From Bittarella massiliensis (ex Durand et al. 2017) (lineage in GTDB: Bacteria > Bacillota > Clostridia > Oscillospirales > Ruminococcaceae): DNA of 64,000 nucleotides. Within the stretch, counting starts at the first letter, position 1. Every line of letters begins with the position of its first letter. Under the pieces are notes generated by a model. The model was not told the origin of the DNA, searched no databases, and saw only the letters and a program-made list of their open reading frames with translations. The DNA lies in the NCBI RefSeq assembly GCF_017566145.1, contig NZ_JABFCL010000011.1, forward strand, positions 1-64,000, in the 5' to 3' direction. Both the position numbers and the translations under genes were made by a program. Shown here piece after piece: positions 34,774 through 48,109 of this stretch.

Positions 34774-35772
34774 ATGCCATTGAATAGAAAAGTGGTGTTG
34801 CTGGCGGACCGGGTACAGTCTTACGGAGAGGTGACTCAGTTCAGCGACAACTTGGAGTGTGTGAGCGAGGCGTATTTTAAATCTCTTTACAGTGGTTTGC
34901 AGGAGGTGGCGCCCGCAGTGGTTCACTACAGCCACCCAGCCCAACTGATGGAGCACATCCGCGAACACCGGGACGACATTGTCTTTACAGTTTGGTCGGG
35001 GCGGCGCTCTCGCAATCGGCGTGGGTATGTGGGCTCCATCTGCGAGGCCTATGGCATCCCTTATGTGGGGGCCGATCCCTACGTACAACTGCTGACAGAG
35101 GACAAAAGTCTAACCAAACAGTTCTGTCAGAAATACGGCATCGACAGCGCCCGTGAAGTATTGGTGGAGGGTCCTGATCAGCTGCCCCTGATCGATGCTC
35201 TGCGCTGCCCACTGGTGGTCAAACCCAACGCTGAAGGGGGGTCTAACGGCATCACCAAGCGGAGTTTGACAGACAGCCACAAAGGAGCCAAACAGCTGGC
35301 CACAGAGCTGCTTACCTATTTTCAACAACCTATTTTGGTGGAAGAATACCTTGAAGGACAAGAGGTTTGCGCCAGCATTGCCGGCACCCCAGAGCGAATC
35401 GACGTGTTGGAGGCCGACTTGCTGATTTTGAACGGAAAGGACTACCAAGCCCACGAAATTTACAGCTGTGAACCCAAGAAGGGGGAGCAGGGAAAGGTGG
35501 AGATGGTGCGGGGGACCCATCTGCTCACCAGGCAGATGAAGGAACAGTTTGCCCATCTCTTCAAGGCCTTGGGCAAGGTGGATGTCATGCGAGTGGATGG
35601 CCGCATCGGTCCTGACGGGTTTAAACTCATCGAGCTTTCGCCCGACTGCTATATGGGGGCAGACGGCAGCACCGCCCTCTGCTTTGAATGGGCGGGGTAC
35701 AGCTATCCTCAGATGTTGGACCTGCTTCTGCAAAATGCCCTAGCGGAGTTTGTAAAGAGACAATCTCTTTAG
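34774..35772 (+). CDS. ATP-grasp ligase related to D-alanine-D-alanine ligase
   Basis: 332 aa. Likely joins a carboxylate to an amine with ATP through an acyl-phosphate. N-terminal domain to about 110, ATP-grasp central domain with PLVVKPNAEGGSNGI, and VEEYLEGQEV. The metal-binding end is VDGRIGPDGFKLIELSPDCYMG, where Ddl proteins normally have an EINT-x-PG motif; the change suggests a different acceptor. Codon use is more AT-rich than neighbours. AGGAGG lies 3 nt before the ATG and 9 nt before an in-frame TTG two codons later, so the TTG at 34780 is an alternative start. Divergent from the racemase gene, suggesting use of a D-amino acid. Confidence 0.75.
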   Translation: MPLNRKVVLLADRVQSYGEVTQFSDNLECVSEAYFKSLYSGLQEVAPAVVHYSHPAQLMEHIREHRDDIVFTVWSGRRSRNRRGYVGSICEAYGIPYVGADPYVQLLTEDKSLTKQFCQKYGIDSAREVLVEGPDQLPLIDALRCPLVVKPNAEGGSNGITKRSLTDSHKGAKQLATELLTYFQQPILVEEYLEGQEVCASIAGTPERIDVLEADLLILNGKDYQAHEIYSCEPKKGEQGKVEMVRGTHLLTRQMKEQFAHLFKALGKVDVMRVDGRIGPDGFKLIELSPDCYMGADGSTALCFEWAGYSYPQMLDLLLQNALAEFVKRQSL

Positions 35773-35818
35773 TACCCCAAGATCGTCCGCAACAGGTTTG
35801 GCCAAACCGTTATAAAAA

Positions 35819-35848
35819 GGGAGCAGCCCATGGGCTGCTCCCTCTTTT
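35819..35848. terminator. Bidirectional terminator between ATP-grasp gene and gyrA
   Basis: Perfect 12-bp palindromic stem GGGAGCAGCCCA / TGGGCTGCTCCC, with T-rich tails on both strands. Confidence 0.9.
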
Positions 35849-35856
35849 CAAAACTG

Positions 35857-38394
<2,538 letters not shown>

Positions 38395-38454
38395 AATGGT
38401 TTCTTGCCTCCTCATTGGGGTTTTCGGGTGTGGGCGGGGGAACGCAGGGGCTTG

Positions 38455-39135
38455 CTACTTGATCTTCCGCCTCGTAAAGTCGCCGAAGATGGTCTTCATC
38501 TCCACCTCGGTGTTCATGTATCCGTTTTTGAAAAAATACTCCTTCAGATCAATGGAGAGAATCTTCGAGAGCTCGGCAAACTGCTCGGTCTCCATCTTGG
38601 ATTTGGGGATGGGAACACAGGTTTGATCGCCGGTGATGAGAGCGAAGAAGTCGGCGTCTTCATAGGCCTCATAGAGGTCTTTGTACTCCTTGTTGACCTC
38701 GATCCTGCCATCGTCACTGCGAAAGAGAAAACTCTCCCGCCCCAGAACGACAATCCCACCGTGCATGGCCTTATGCCGGTCTTTGACGATGCTCTCCATC
38801 CGGCGGCGGGTGTAGATGTTGTAAAAGATCGCCATCGCGATGCAGATGACCATCAGCAGGGCAGACATTCCCACCATCTGCCAATTGACCTTGGAAAAGT
38901 TCAGGTTGGAGTAGTCGATATAGGGAGAAAGGGTGCCATTTTCCAGGGTGTGCACCGACACTGCCGCCTGGCCCAGGGCATAAACCATGCTGCAAAAGAA
39001 GATGAGGGCCATGACCGAAAAGAAGATGGTGCGGATGACATTGCCCCGCTTTTCCTTTTTTCCGTAGACCAAGTCAAACACTTTGCGGGTGTCGTCTAAG
39101 GTGAGTTCGTACTGCAGTTGCAGGGGAAATTTCAT
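38455..39135 (-). CDS. YcxB-like membrane protein (gyr-operon copy 3)
   Basis: 226 aa. N-terminal strand region (LQYELTLDDTRKVFDLVYG), two hydrophobic helices near 36-56 and 85-105, then a soluble YcxB-like domain: EVNKEYKDLYEAYEDADFFAL and IPKSKM. Function unknown. Its ATG overlaps the stop of the preceding gene (ATGA), so it is translationally coupled. Lies 60 nt upstream of gyrA. Confidence 0.7.
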   Translation of the reverse strand: MKFPLQLQYELTLDDTRKVFDLVYGKKEKRGNVIRTIFFSVMALIFFCSMVYALGQAAVSVHTLENGTLSPYIDYSNLNFSKVNWQMVGMSALLMVICIAMAIFYNIYTRRRMESIVKDRHKAMHGGIVVLGRESFLFRSDDGRIEVNKEYKDLYEAYEDADFFALITGDQTCVPIPKSKMETEQFAELSKILSIDLKEYFFKNGYMNTEVEMKTIFGDFTRRKIK

Positions 39136-39788
39136 TGCTCGCCGTTCCTTTCAAGGGGGGTATCACCGGATTCATCGGCCCCTTCTTCCTTCTGGGCGGC
39201 CAGCTCGTCGGCCTCTCGGTCCAGCTCCTCCGCCTCTTCCAGTTCGGCCTCGTCCATCTTTTGGCGCACCAGCTCTTCAATCTGATCGATCTTCTCCTCG
39301 CCGATGGCCTTCAGGGGCAGCACATAGCCCCCCTCTTTGCTCATCCGCAAAATCAGGCAGTCCCCTAGGCGATAGACCTTTTGTAGGTCCTTGTAGGCGA
39401 CACTGCCGGTGCCCACACAAGAGGTTTCAAAAATTTTGTCCTCCAAAAATTCCAGGGTGACGTCGTTGTGGAAATACTCGTTTTGGTCAAACGTCTTTTT
39501 TACCGCTTTGGAGAGCTGCCGCTCAAAGAAGGCGGGATAGAAGAGAACCGAGAACAGCCCCATGCACAGCAGGGCCACTGCCAGCACCAGATTGAGGGAA
39601 GAGTTGGACTCGCTGGAGAAGTTGAGCACCAAAAAGACCACGGCCATCACGATTTCCACTATGCCGAAGATGGTGACCTTTTTTTTGCTCTTGTCGATCA
39701 TCTCTTTGGAGATGTGCATGTTGAAGTTGTAAAAGTCATTAAAGTCCATCTGGAAGGTAACTTTGAGAATAGGGGATTCCTTACTCAT
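39132..39788 (-). CDS. YcxB-like membrane protein (gyr-operon copy 2)
   Basis: 218 aa. Same plan as its neighbours: N-terminal FQMDFNDFYNFNMHI, two hydrophobic helices near 40-57 and 65-85, then SVAYKDLQKVYRLGDCLILR with a late LPLKAI. The C-terminal 45 residues are highly charged (Glu/Ala-rich), probably a coil. ATG at 39788 follows AAGGAG by 8 nt. Function unknown. Confidence 0.7.
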   Translation of the reverse strand: MSKESPILKVTFQMDFNDFYNFNMHISKEMIDKSKKKVTIFGIVEIVMAVVFLVLNFSSESNSSLNLVLAVALLCMGLFSVLFYPAFFERQLSKAVKKTFDQNEYFHNDVTLEFLEDKIFETSCVGTGSVAYKDLQKVYRLGDCLILRMSKEGGYVLPLKAIGEEKIDQIEELVRQKMDEAELEEAEELDREADELAAQKEEGADESGDTPLERNGEQ

Positions 39789-39804
39789 GGAAAACACTCC
39801 TTTT

Positions 39805-40458
39805 TTAGCGGGCCGAACGGTCCTCAGTGGCCAGGTGAAGGTCCTTCATCTCCTCCTCGGAGAGGAGTTTGGGAATGTGATACTCCTCGATCTTTTCTCC
39901 CAAAAAAGCGCGCAGCTTTTCGACTTTGTCGGGGAAGATATAGCGCTTGGAGATGATGACGCGCTGAAATTGACGCAGATTGGGCTTGTTGGTGTTCTCC
40001 CTGATGCGGATGATGATCAAATTTGACGTCTCTTGAATATAGGCGATGTCCTCGTACTCAAAAAAGCGCCGGTAGTTATCTGCGGCGAGGTTGACCTCGG
40101 TCTGCCCGAAGGAGAGGGAGATCTTGTCGTCGTAGATGTTGACGATATTGCTCTTTTTCAAGTTGAGGTAGAGATTTGTCATGTTGCGGTAGTCAGCGAT
40201 GTATCCACTGTAATACTCGTAGAAAAAGCGCAACACAAAGACCGCCGCAAAAGCCAGGGTCAACCAAATATAAGCCTTGTCGATAAAAGGGGCAAAGACA
40301 AAGAAAAGGGTGAACAGCAAATCGGCGATCAAGCACTTCATCAGCACATTGGCGGCGTTTTTGCGGTCATCTAAGCAGGACCAGTACTGCTCAAAGAGGA
40401 GAAATTCATACCAGTCGTCTTGGTTGTTGATATAGGTAACTTGAGGGTATTCGTTCAT
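39805..40458 (-). CDS. YcxB-like membrane protein (gyr-operon copy 1)
   Basis: 217 aa. N-terminal soluble strand (EYPQVTYINNQDDWYEFLLF), two hydrophobic helices near 43-58 and 63-80, then a domain with ISLSFGQTEVNLAADNYRRF and a late VIISKRYI segment, matching the YcxB pattern loosely. GGAGAG precedes the ATG. Begins 28 nt after gyrB. Function unknown. Confidence 0.65.
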   Translation of the reverse strand: MNEYPQVTYINNQDDWYEFLLFEQYWSCLDDRKNAANVLMKCLIADLLFTLFFVFAPFIDKAYIWLTLAFAAVFVLRFFYEYYSGYIADYRNMTNLYLNLKKSNIVNIYDDKISLSFGQTEVNLAADNYRRFFEYEDIAYIQETSNLIIIRIRENTNKPNLRQFQRVIISKRYIFPDKVEKLRAFLGEKIEEYHIPKLLSEEEMKDLHLATEDRSAR

Positions 40459-40486
40459 AGGTGCTCTCCTGTTGCCATGCGGCCGG

Positions 40487-42750
<2,264 letters not shown>

Positions 42751-42777
42751 AGATCGCTCTCCCTTTCCTAGCGGCGC

Positions 42778-43878
42778 TTAGATGGGGGACAGGGCGCCCC
42801 GCTCCATCCGAAAGACTTTTCCAGACAGAAGGCCCTCAAAGTGGCCGGCGTCACAGCAGGTGACAAAAACCTGCGCCCCTTCCAGGTGGTTGAGGATATA
42901 CCTCTGTCGGCCCTGGTCCAGTTCGCTCATCACATCGTCTAAAAGCATCACCGGCGTCTCCCCTGAAACCTCCTTGAGCAGATACCCTTCAGCCAGTTTG
43001 AGGGAAAGGGCTGCGCTTCTCTGTTGCCCTTGGGAGCCGTAGACCTTGGCGTCGAGGCCGTCGATCTGTAGAGAAAAGTCGTCCCGATGGACTCCCAAAG
43101 TCGAAAATCCGGCGCCGGTGTCGTCGGCGCGGACGGTGCGCAACATCTCTCGATAGGCCCCCTGCACCTGGGAAAGGGGGATATCGGGAGAGAGGGAGAG
43201 AAAGCTCTTGTAGCCGACTTCCAATTTTTCCCGACTGGAAGAAAGGCCTTCGTAGACAGCGCAAGCACTCTGCCCCAATTTGTTTAGATAGCGCGCTCTG
43301 GTGCGCCAGATCTGCGCCCCCCAAGCGGCGATGGATTCATCAAATACGTCCAGTAGGTCGTAGGCAGCCCCGTTTTTATAGAGTTCTTTGAGGACGGCGT
43401 TTTTCTGCGATAAGGCCTTTTTGTACTGGTAGAGCACATGGATATAGCGGGGCCGCACCTGACAGATAGCCCCGTCCAAAAAGCGACGGCGGACTGATGG
43501 ACCCTCTTTGACGATGGAGAGGTGGGCGGGGGAGAAGACCACACAACAAAAATTACCGGCCAGTTCGGCTGGGGTGGTCTTGCTCACCCCGTTGAGGAAG
43601 ATTTCCCGCCGTTCACCGTAGCGCAGTTTGGCGCTTTGTTCCCGCCCCTGTGCCGAAAAGGAGAGGGAGATGGTGGCGGCCCGCTCTCCTTTTTTGACAA
43701 AATCCCGCTCTTTGGAGGGACGAAAGCTCTTGGCGCCGGTGAAATTCCAGATCGCTTCGATCAAATTGGTCTTTCCTTGGGCGTTGTCACCGCAGATGAC
43801 GTTGACCCCTTCGTCGGGGAAGATGGAGACGGCAGAGAGGTTGCGGTACCCCTCTGCCGAGAGGGAGAGGACCTTCAC
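42778..43878 (-). CDS. recF: DNA replication/repair protein RecF
   Basis: 366 aa. SMC-like ATPase aiding RecA loading at gaps. Walker A is CGDNAQGKTNLIEA near residue 34; the signature is YGSQGQQRSAALSLKLAE and Walker B is VMLLDDVMSELD near 320. GTG start overlaps the stop of yaaA by four bases (GTGA), so the two are coupled. Confidence 0.96.
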   Translation of the reverse strand: MKVLSLSAEGYRNLSAVSIFPDEGVNVICGDNAQGKTNLIEAIWNFTGAKSFRPSKERDFVKKGERAATISLSFSAQGREQSAKLRYGERREIFLNGVSKTTPAELAGNFCCVVFSPAHLSIVKEGPSVRRRFLDGAICQVRPRYIHVLYQYKKALSQKNAVLKELYKNGAAYDLLDVFDESIAAWGAQIWRTRARYLNKLGQSACAVYEGLSSSREKLEVGYKSFLSLSPDIPLSQVQGAYREMLRTVRADDTGAGFSTLGVHRDDFSLQIDGLDAKVYGSQGQQRSAALSLKLAEGYLLKEVSGETPVMLLDDVMSELDQGRQRYILNHLEGAQVFVTCCDAGHFEGLLSGKVFRMERGALSPI

Positions 43879-44090
43879 AGGGTGACCTCGTACTCCTGAC
43901 CGCCGAAGGAGAGAATATCGCCGGGGTAGATCTTTTTTCCCCGCTGGGTGACAACCTCGCCGTTGACCTTGACCAGCCCTTCAGCCACCACCTCTTTGGC
44001 CTCTCCACCGGTGCCGATGAGCCCGGCGAATTTTAGCAACTGGTCAAGCTTGATGAAGGGGGGGCGGATGGAAATGGGATCAGCCTTCAT
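43875..44090 (-). CDS. yaaA: S4-domain RNA-binding protein YaaA
   Basis: 71 aa. One S4 domain: FIKLDQLLKFAGLIGTGGEA followed by VVAEGLVKVNGEV and GDILSFGG. The Bacillus ortholog between dnaN and recF is implicated in ribosome assembly; here it sits in the same place. Its start overlaps the dnaN stop by 11 nt. Confidence 0.93.
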   Translation of the reverse strand: MKADPISIRPPFIKLDQLLKFAGLIGTGGEAKEVVAEGLVKVNGEVVTQRGKKIYPGDILSFGGQEYEVTL

Positions 44091-45186
44091 TTTTCAACCT
44101 CACGGGCAGTACCAGAAAGAGGAAGGAATCCCCCTCTGGCGGGGTGACGGTCATGGGGGTGAGGGAGCTGGTAAAAGAGAGTTTTACCTCGTCGCAATGG
44201 GCGTATTTGAGGGCGTCGAGGAGGTATTTGTTGTTGAAGCCGATCTCTATATCATCTCCCTGCTTATTGGCGATAAACTCGTCCTGCACCTTGCCCAGGG
44301 GGGTTTTGCAGAGAACGCTGACCGTCGCGTCTTCAAAGGAGATTTTGAGGGGGTTTTTGAAGCGGTCGTTGATGATGATAGAGGCTCTCTCCACGCTGTC
44401 GATAAAGGTGCGGGTGGCAACGGTGACCACTGTGTTGGCAGATTTGGGAATAGAATTTTTGTAATCAAGGAAGTTGCCTTCCAGCAGACGGGAAAAGACC
44501 GAGTACCCCGAGACCTGAAAGAGGATGTGTTTGGGGGAGAGGTAGACGTCGGCCTGGTTTTCCTCCTCTTTGATCAGTTTGGCGATCTCGTTGGCGGTGC
44601 GGCCGGGGACAATGAAGTCACAGGGGGTGAGAATCTGGGCGGGCTCTCGCCGCAGGGCCAGCCGGTAGCCGTCGACGGCTACCAAAGTCAAAATGCCTTC
44701 CTCCGCCTCGAACTTGATGCCGGTGTGAACCGGTTTTTGGTCGTTTTGGGCCACGGCGTAGAGGGTCTGTTCGATCATGCTTTTGAGGGTGGCCTGGTCG
44801 ATGGAGAGGGTTTTTTCCCCGTCGATTTGGGGGATGGCGGGAAATTCGGCTGCGTCGATGCCGATGATGGTGAATTCGGTCTGTTTGGTGGTAACGGTGG
44901 TGAGGAGGTTTGCATCCACACTTACACTGACCGAATCGTCGGAGAGTTTGCGGATGATGTCTGAAAAGAGGCGGGCGGGAAGGACGATGGTGCCAGTCTC
45001 CTCGATCTCAGCGGGTATCTGGGTGGTGATGCCAAACTCCAGATCGTAGCCCGAGAGGGTGATGCTGTCCTCCCCGGTTTGGATGAGGACCCCTTCCAGG
45101 GCGGGAATGTTGGATTTGCCGGGTACTGCCTTTTGGATATTCAACATTGCCTCGCTGAGGGATTGGCGGTCGCAGATGAATTTCAT
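44080..45186 (-). CDS. dnaN: DNA polymerase III sliding clamp (beta subunit)
   Basis: 368 aa, three clamp domains of about 120 residues. Starts MKFICDRQSLSEAMLNIQKA and ends with the conserved PVRL region (LVLPVRLKNEG, usually LPMR/PVRL). The ATG at 45186 follows AAAGGAAA; in-frame sequence upstream to 45510 is Lys/Phe/Tyr-rich origin DNA and is not coding. Second gene after dnaA. Confidence 0.96.
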   Translation of the reverse strand: MKFICDRQSLSEAMLNIQKAVPGKSNIPALEGVLIQTGEDSITLSGYDLEFGITTQIPAEIEETGTIVLPARLFSDIIRKLSDDSVSVSVDANLLTTVTTKQTEFTIIGIDAAEFPAIPQIDGEKTLSIDQATLKSMIEQTLYAVAQNDQKPVHTGIKFEAEEGILTLVAVDGYRLALRREPAQILTPCDFIVPGRTANEIAKLIKEEENQADVYLSPKHILFQVSGYSVFSRLLEGNFLDYKNSIPKSANTVVTVATRTFIDSVERASIIINDRFKNPLKISFEDATVSVLCKTPLGKVQDEFIANKQGDDIEIGFNNKYLLDALKYAHCDEVKLSFTSSLTPMTVTPPEGDSFLFLVLPVRLKNEG

Positions 45187-45546
45187 GGCAATTTCCTTTC
45201 TGTTTGGAAGATAGAAAAGATAAAGATAGTCGTAGTAGTAGGGGGTGTGAAAACGGTGGAAAAAGGGGGTGAAGCTTGTCTGTGAGCGGCTTGAGGGCAT
45301 TTTTTTAGCAGTGGGGATCGGTGTGAAAAAGTTGTGGAGTTTGCAGGTGGTGTCATACTTCTTCACATCGCTGTGAAAAGAAGAGGTCTTTATGTGGGAA
45401 AAATGTGGGGTGTTTCGGGGAATTTGATTCGCGCTTCTCTCTTTTTTTCGCCTATAATTATATAGGAAGGGAAAAGGGCGGTGAAATGGCTGCGCGGGAG
45501 GGTTTTCCACGGTTGGGGGAGAGGGTGTGGAATTTGGGCTCTCCCG
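45187..45546. other. oriC: dnaA-dnaN intergenic region, candidate oriC
   Basis: 360 bp without a gene. Repeated TGTG(A/G)(A/G)AA-type words resemble the DnaA box complement TGTGGATAA at about 7 of 9 bases: 45246, 45257, 45322, 45333, 45372, 45393, 45404, 45526, and TTTTCCAC at 45503. CCTATA-ATTA-TATAGG at 45451-45466 lies next to an AT-rich patch that could be the unwinding element or the dnaN promoter. No perfect DnaA box is present. The location matches the usual Firmicute origin. Confidence 0.5.
45518..45546 (-). terminator. Weak hairpin after dnaA
   Basis: GGGAGAG / CTCTCCC stem past the dnaA stop on the minus strand, without a T-run. Probably reduces rather than stops read-through to dnaN. 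Confidence 0.35.
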
Positions 45547-46881
45547 CTACTTTTTGATGTTTTTGATGATGTCGTTGATGGTCTCCTGCAGGCGCTGATT
45601 TTTCTGGAGTTTGTTCTTCATCTCGTTGAGGCTGTAAACAATGGTGGAGTGGTCCCGCCCGCCCAGTTCCTCGCCGATGTTTTTCATGGGCATTTGGGTC
45701 ACCTCGCGGATGACGTAGATGGCCACCTGGCGGGCCTGGGAGACATCGGCCGACTTCTTTTTGCTCTTGATGTCCTGGGGGGAGACGTTAAAGGTGCGGG
45801 ACACCTCGCTGATGATCCGCTCCACTGTCACCGGGATGGGTTGGTTGTCGTTGAGGATGTCCTTGATGGCCGCGTGGGCCACCGCCACCGTGGGGGAGAT
45901 GCCCTCGAGCATCTTGTAGGCGTTGATTTTCTTCACCGCCCCCTCCAGCTGGCGGATGTTGTTTTTGATTCGGTTGGCGATGAACTCGGTCACGTCGGAG
46001 GGGAGGTCGAGGCCCAGCAGCTCCGCTTTGCGGCGGATGATGGCGATACGGGTCTCAAAGTCAGGGGGCTGGATGTCGGCCAGGAGTCCCGACTCAAACC
46101 GGGAGCGAAGCCTGTCCTCTAAAGTCTTGATCTCTTTTGGGGGACGGTCGGAGGAGAGAACGATCTGCTTGTGGGATTGAAAGAGGGTCTCAAAGGTGTG
46201 GAAGAACTCCTCCTGGGTGGAGATCTTGCCGCCGATGAACTGAATGTCGTCGATGAGGAGGACGTCGGCCACCCGGTATTTGTTGCGAAACTCCATGGTG
46301 GTGCCTGAGCCGATGGCCGAGATCATCTCGTTTGTGAACTCTTCGCCCTTGACGTAGACGATGTTGGCCTGGGGGTTGTTTTTTTTGACCTCGTTGCAGA
46401 TGGCGAAGAGAAGGTGGGTCTTGCCCAATCCTGAGTCGCCGTAGATGAAGAGGGGGTTGTACACGTTGGAGGGGTTGGCCGCCACAGCCATGGCCGCTGC
46501 GTGGGCAAAGTTGTTGGAGGAGCCGACGATGAAGGAGGCAAAGGTGTAGTCGTAGTCGCCGCCGATGCCCACCTGGTTGAGGGCCTCTTCCGGTTGCTTG
46601 TTCTCCTCTTTGGTGGCGCCATCGCCCTTGACCATGGCATCGCAGGTGATCTGTACGGCGACAGGGAAGCCCAACACGCTCTCAAAGCCCTGCTTGATGA
46701 TCTCCAGGTATTTTTCGTTGATCAAGTCCTGCTGAAACTTGCTGCGGACGTAGAGCAGGGCGGTGTCGTTTTCCAGTTTGACGGGTTCGATGCATTTGAT
46801 CCACAGGTCGTACACCATGTCGGACAGTTGGGTTTTGCAGTGGTGGGCGACCAGTTCCCACACATCGCTGAAGGAATCCAT
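45547..46881 (-). CDS. dnaA: Chromosomal replication initiator DnaA
   Basis: 444 aa. Domain I (1 to about 80) binds DnaB and DnaD partners; linker II is short. AAA+ domain III has Walker A GDSGLGKTHLLFAICNEV and Walker B DVLLIDDIQFIGGK. Domain IV has the DNA-binding GGRDHSTIVYSLNEM signature. The ATG is preceded by GGGGAGG at 11 nt. First gene of the minus-strand block; promoter at 46942-46971. Confidence 0.98.
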   Translation of the reverse strand: MDSFSDVWELVAHHCKTQLSDMVYDLWIKCIEPVKLENDTALLYVRSKFQQDLINEKYLEIIKQGFESVLGFPVAVQITCDAMVKGDGATKEENKQPEEALNQVGIGGDYDYTFASFIVGSSNNFAHAAAMAVAANPSNVYNPLFIYGDSGLGKTHLLFAICNEVKKNNPQANIVYVKGEEFTNEMISAIGSGTTMEFRNKYRVADVLLIDDIQFIGGKISTQEEFFHTFETLFQSHKQIVLSSDRPPKEIKTLEDRLRSRFESGLLADIQPPDFETRIAIIRRKAELLGLDLPSDVTEFIANRIKNNIRQLEGAVKKINAYKMLEGISPTVAVAHAAIKDILNDNQPIPVTVERIISEVSRTFNVSPQDIKSKKKSADVSQARQVAIYVIREVTQMPMKNIGEELGGRDHSTIVYSLNEMKNKLQKNQRLQETINDIIKNIKK

Positions 46882-46941
46882 AACGGCGAGTACCTCCCCT
46901 ATCGAAAATAAAAATATTTTTGGATGCTATTTCATCACACT

Positions 46942-46971
46942 ATTTTAGCACAAAATAGGGCCAGTTTTCAA
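46942..46971 (-). promoter_or_regulatory. Promoter of dnaA
   Basis: Minus-strand -35 TTGAAA (46966-46971), 18-bp spacer, extended -10 TGC-TAAAAT (46942-46947), giving a leader of about 55 nt. Confidence 0.6.
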
Positions 46972-47216
46972 CTGAAAAAGGGCCATTTGGAAGCATTTAT
47001 AAAAGGAAACGGCGCAAATTTTCGTTTTGCGGGGAAGTAGAGAGGTTTTGCAGGGGGGATGGGTGGAATGCAAAAGAGCCATTGCAGGGCAAATTTCCGG
47101 GAGAGGAAAAATGACCGCTGCCCAAAGGGGAGGGAGAAAGGAGGGAAACAACGAAAAGTAAAGGACCGCAAAAAGCCGAAAAAGGGCGTAGCCGTCCCCT
47201 TTTTTTAAAAAACCAG
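46972..47216. other. dnaA-rpmH divergent intergenic region
   Basis: No gene. A TTTTCA-AC-TGAAAA palindrome (46966-46979) overlaps the dnaA -35, and an AAAAAGGG/CCCTTTTT stem (about 47179-47206) lies before the rpmH promoter. No good DnaA boxes were seen. Confidence 0.5.
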
Positions 47217-47245
47217 TTGACAGTTCGGGGAGAAATCCGTATACT
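47217..47245 (+). promoter_or_regulatory. Consensus promoter of rpmH
   Basis: TTGACA (47217-47222), exact 17-bp spacer, TATACT (47240-47245); about 40 nt upstream of the rpmH start. One of the two best promoters in the window. Confidence 0.9.
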
Positions 47246-47285
47246 AATTAAATGCAAGGTTTTGCCTCGAAAGGAGGGGTTTAGA

Positions 47286-47420
47286 GTGAAGAGAACCTAC
47301 CAGCCCAAGAAGATCCACCGGAAAAAGGAGCACGGTTTCCGCAAGCGGATGAGCACCAGAAATGGCCGCCGTGTCTTGTCCCGCAGAAGAGCCAAGGGCA
47401 GAAAACATCTGAGCTACTAA
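47286..47420 (+). CDS. rpmH: 50S ribosomal protein L34
   Basis: 44 aa, full length. [20 protein letters not shown] and the basic tail [19 protein letters not shown] are diagnostic. GTG start with AAAGGAGG upstream. Head of the rpmH-rnpA-yidD-yidC-jag block. Confidence 0.98.
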   Translation: MKRTYQPKKIHRKKEHGFRKRMSTRNGRRVLSRRRAKGRKHLSY

Positions 47421-47424
47421 TGTG

Positions 47425-47458
47425 AAGGCCACAATCCGCATTGTGGCTTTTCTTTTTC
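47425..47458 (+). terminator. Terminator-like hairpin between rpmH and rnpA
   Basis: GCCACAAT-CCGC-ATTGTGGC (47428-47447) then TTTTCTTTTTC. Probably attenuates transcription so that L34 mRNA exceeds rnpA mRNA. Confidence 0.75.
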
Positions 47459-47479
47459 TGCACGGAAAAAAGGGACGAA

Positions 47480-47851
47480 ATGAAGCGACATCCGCACCGG
47501 CTGCCAGCTCCCCCTCCGGGGAAGGTGGCGCCAATCAAAGAAAATCGCGAATATCTCAAGGTCTACAAAAGGGGGCGCTCTCAAGTGCATCCCCTTATTG
47601 TGACATACGCGCTTAAAAACCGGCTGGGCTACACCCGGCTGGGGATCACCACCAGCAAAAAAATCGGCAAGGCGGTCCAGAGAAATCGGGCCCGCCGGCT
47701 GATTAAAACGGCCTATCGAAACCTCCTGCCGGAGATGGCGCCGGGTTATGACATTGTGGTGGTGGCGCGGACCAAGGCCACCTTCTCCAAGGAACAGATG
47801 GTGGAGCGCGCCCTTCGCAGCCAGCTGAAAAAGGCGGGCGTGTTGCCATGA
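47480..47851 (+). CDS. rnpA: Ribonuclease P protein component
   Basis: 123 aa. Protein subunit of RNase P, which matures tRNA 5' ends. Contains [20 protein letters not shown] and the RNR signature [19 protein letters not shown]. The ATG at 47480 adds about 15 residues before the usual start; a GTG at 47525 is the alternative. Overlaps yidD by ATGA. Confidence 0.94.
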   Translation: MKRHPHRLPAPPPGKVAPIKENREYLKVYKRGRSQVHPLIVTYALKNRLGYTRLGITTSKKIGKAVQRNRARRLIKTAYRNLLPEMAPGYDIVVVARTKATFSKEQMVERALRSQLKKAGVLP

Positions 47852-48075
47852 TACGGCGGTTTCTCATCGGCTGTATCCACTTCTATCAGCGCCATTTTCA
47901 CCATCCCCCCAGCTGCCGGTTTTACCCCACCTGCTCGCAGTACGCCGAGGAGGCATTGGCGGTGCACGGCGCCCTCTGGGGGAGTGTGTTGAGCATTTGG
48001 CGGGTGCTGCGCTGCAACCCGTTTGGCAAGGGCGGATTTGACCCCGTCCCGCCCAAGCGCCAAAAATCGAGGTAG
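47848..48075 (+). CDS. yidD: Membrane protein insertion efficiency factor YidD
   Basis: 75 aa. [22 protein letters not shown] carries the invariant P-x-C-R-F-x-P-x-C-S-x-Y of YidD, followed by [14 protein letters not shown]. An amphipathic N-terminal helix probably attaches it to the membrane, where it assists YidC. Start overlaps the rnpA stop. Confidence 0.96.
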   Translation: MIRRFLIGCIHFYQRHFHHPPSCRFYPTCSQYAEEALAVHGALWGSVLSIWRVLRCNPFGKGGFDPVPPKRQKSR

Positions 48076-48109
48076 ATATTCTCGCACAGTACGGAGGAAA
48101 GAAACAACT

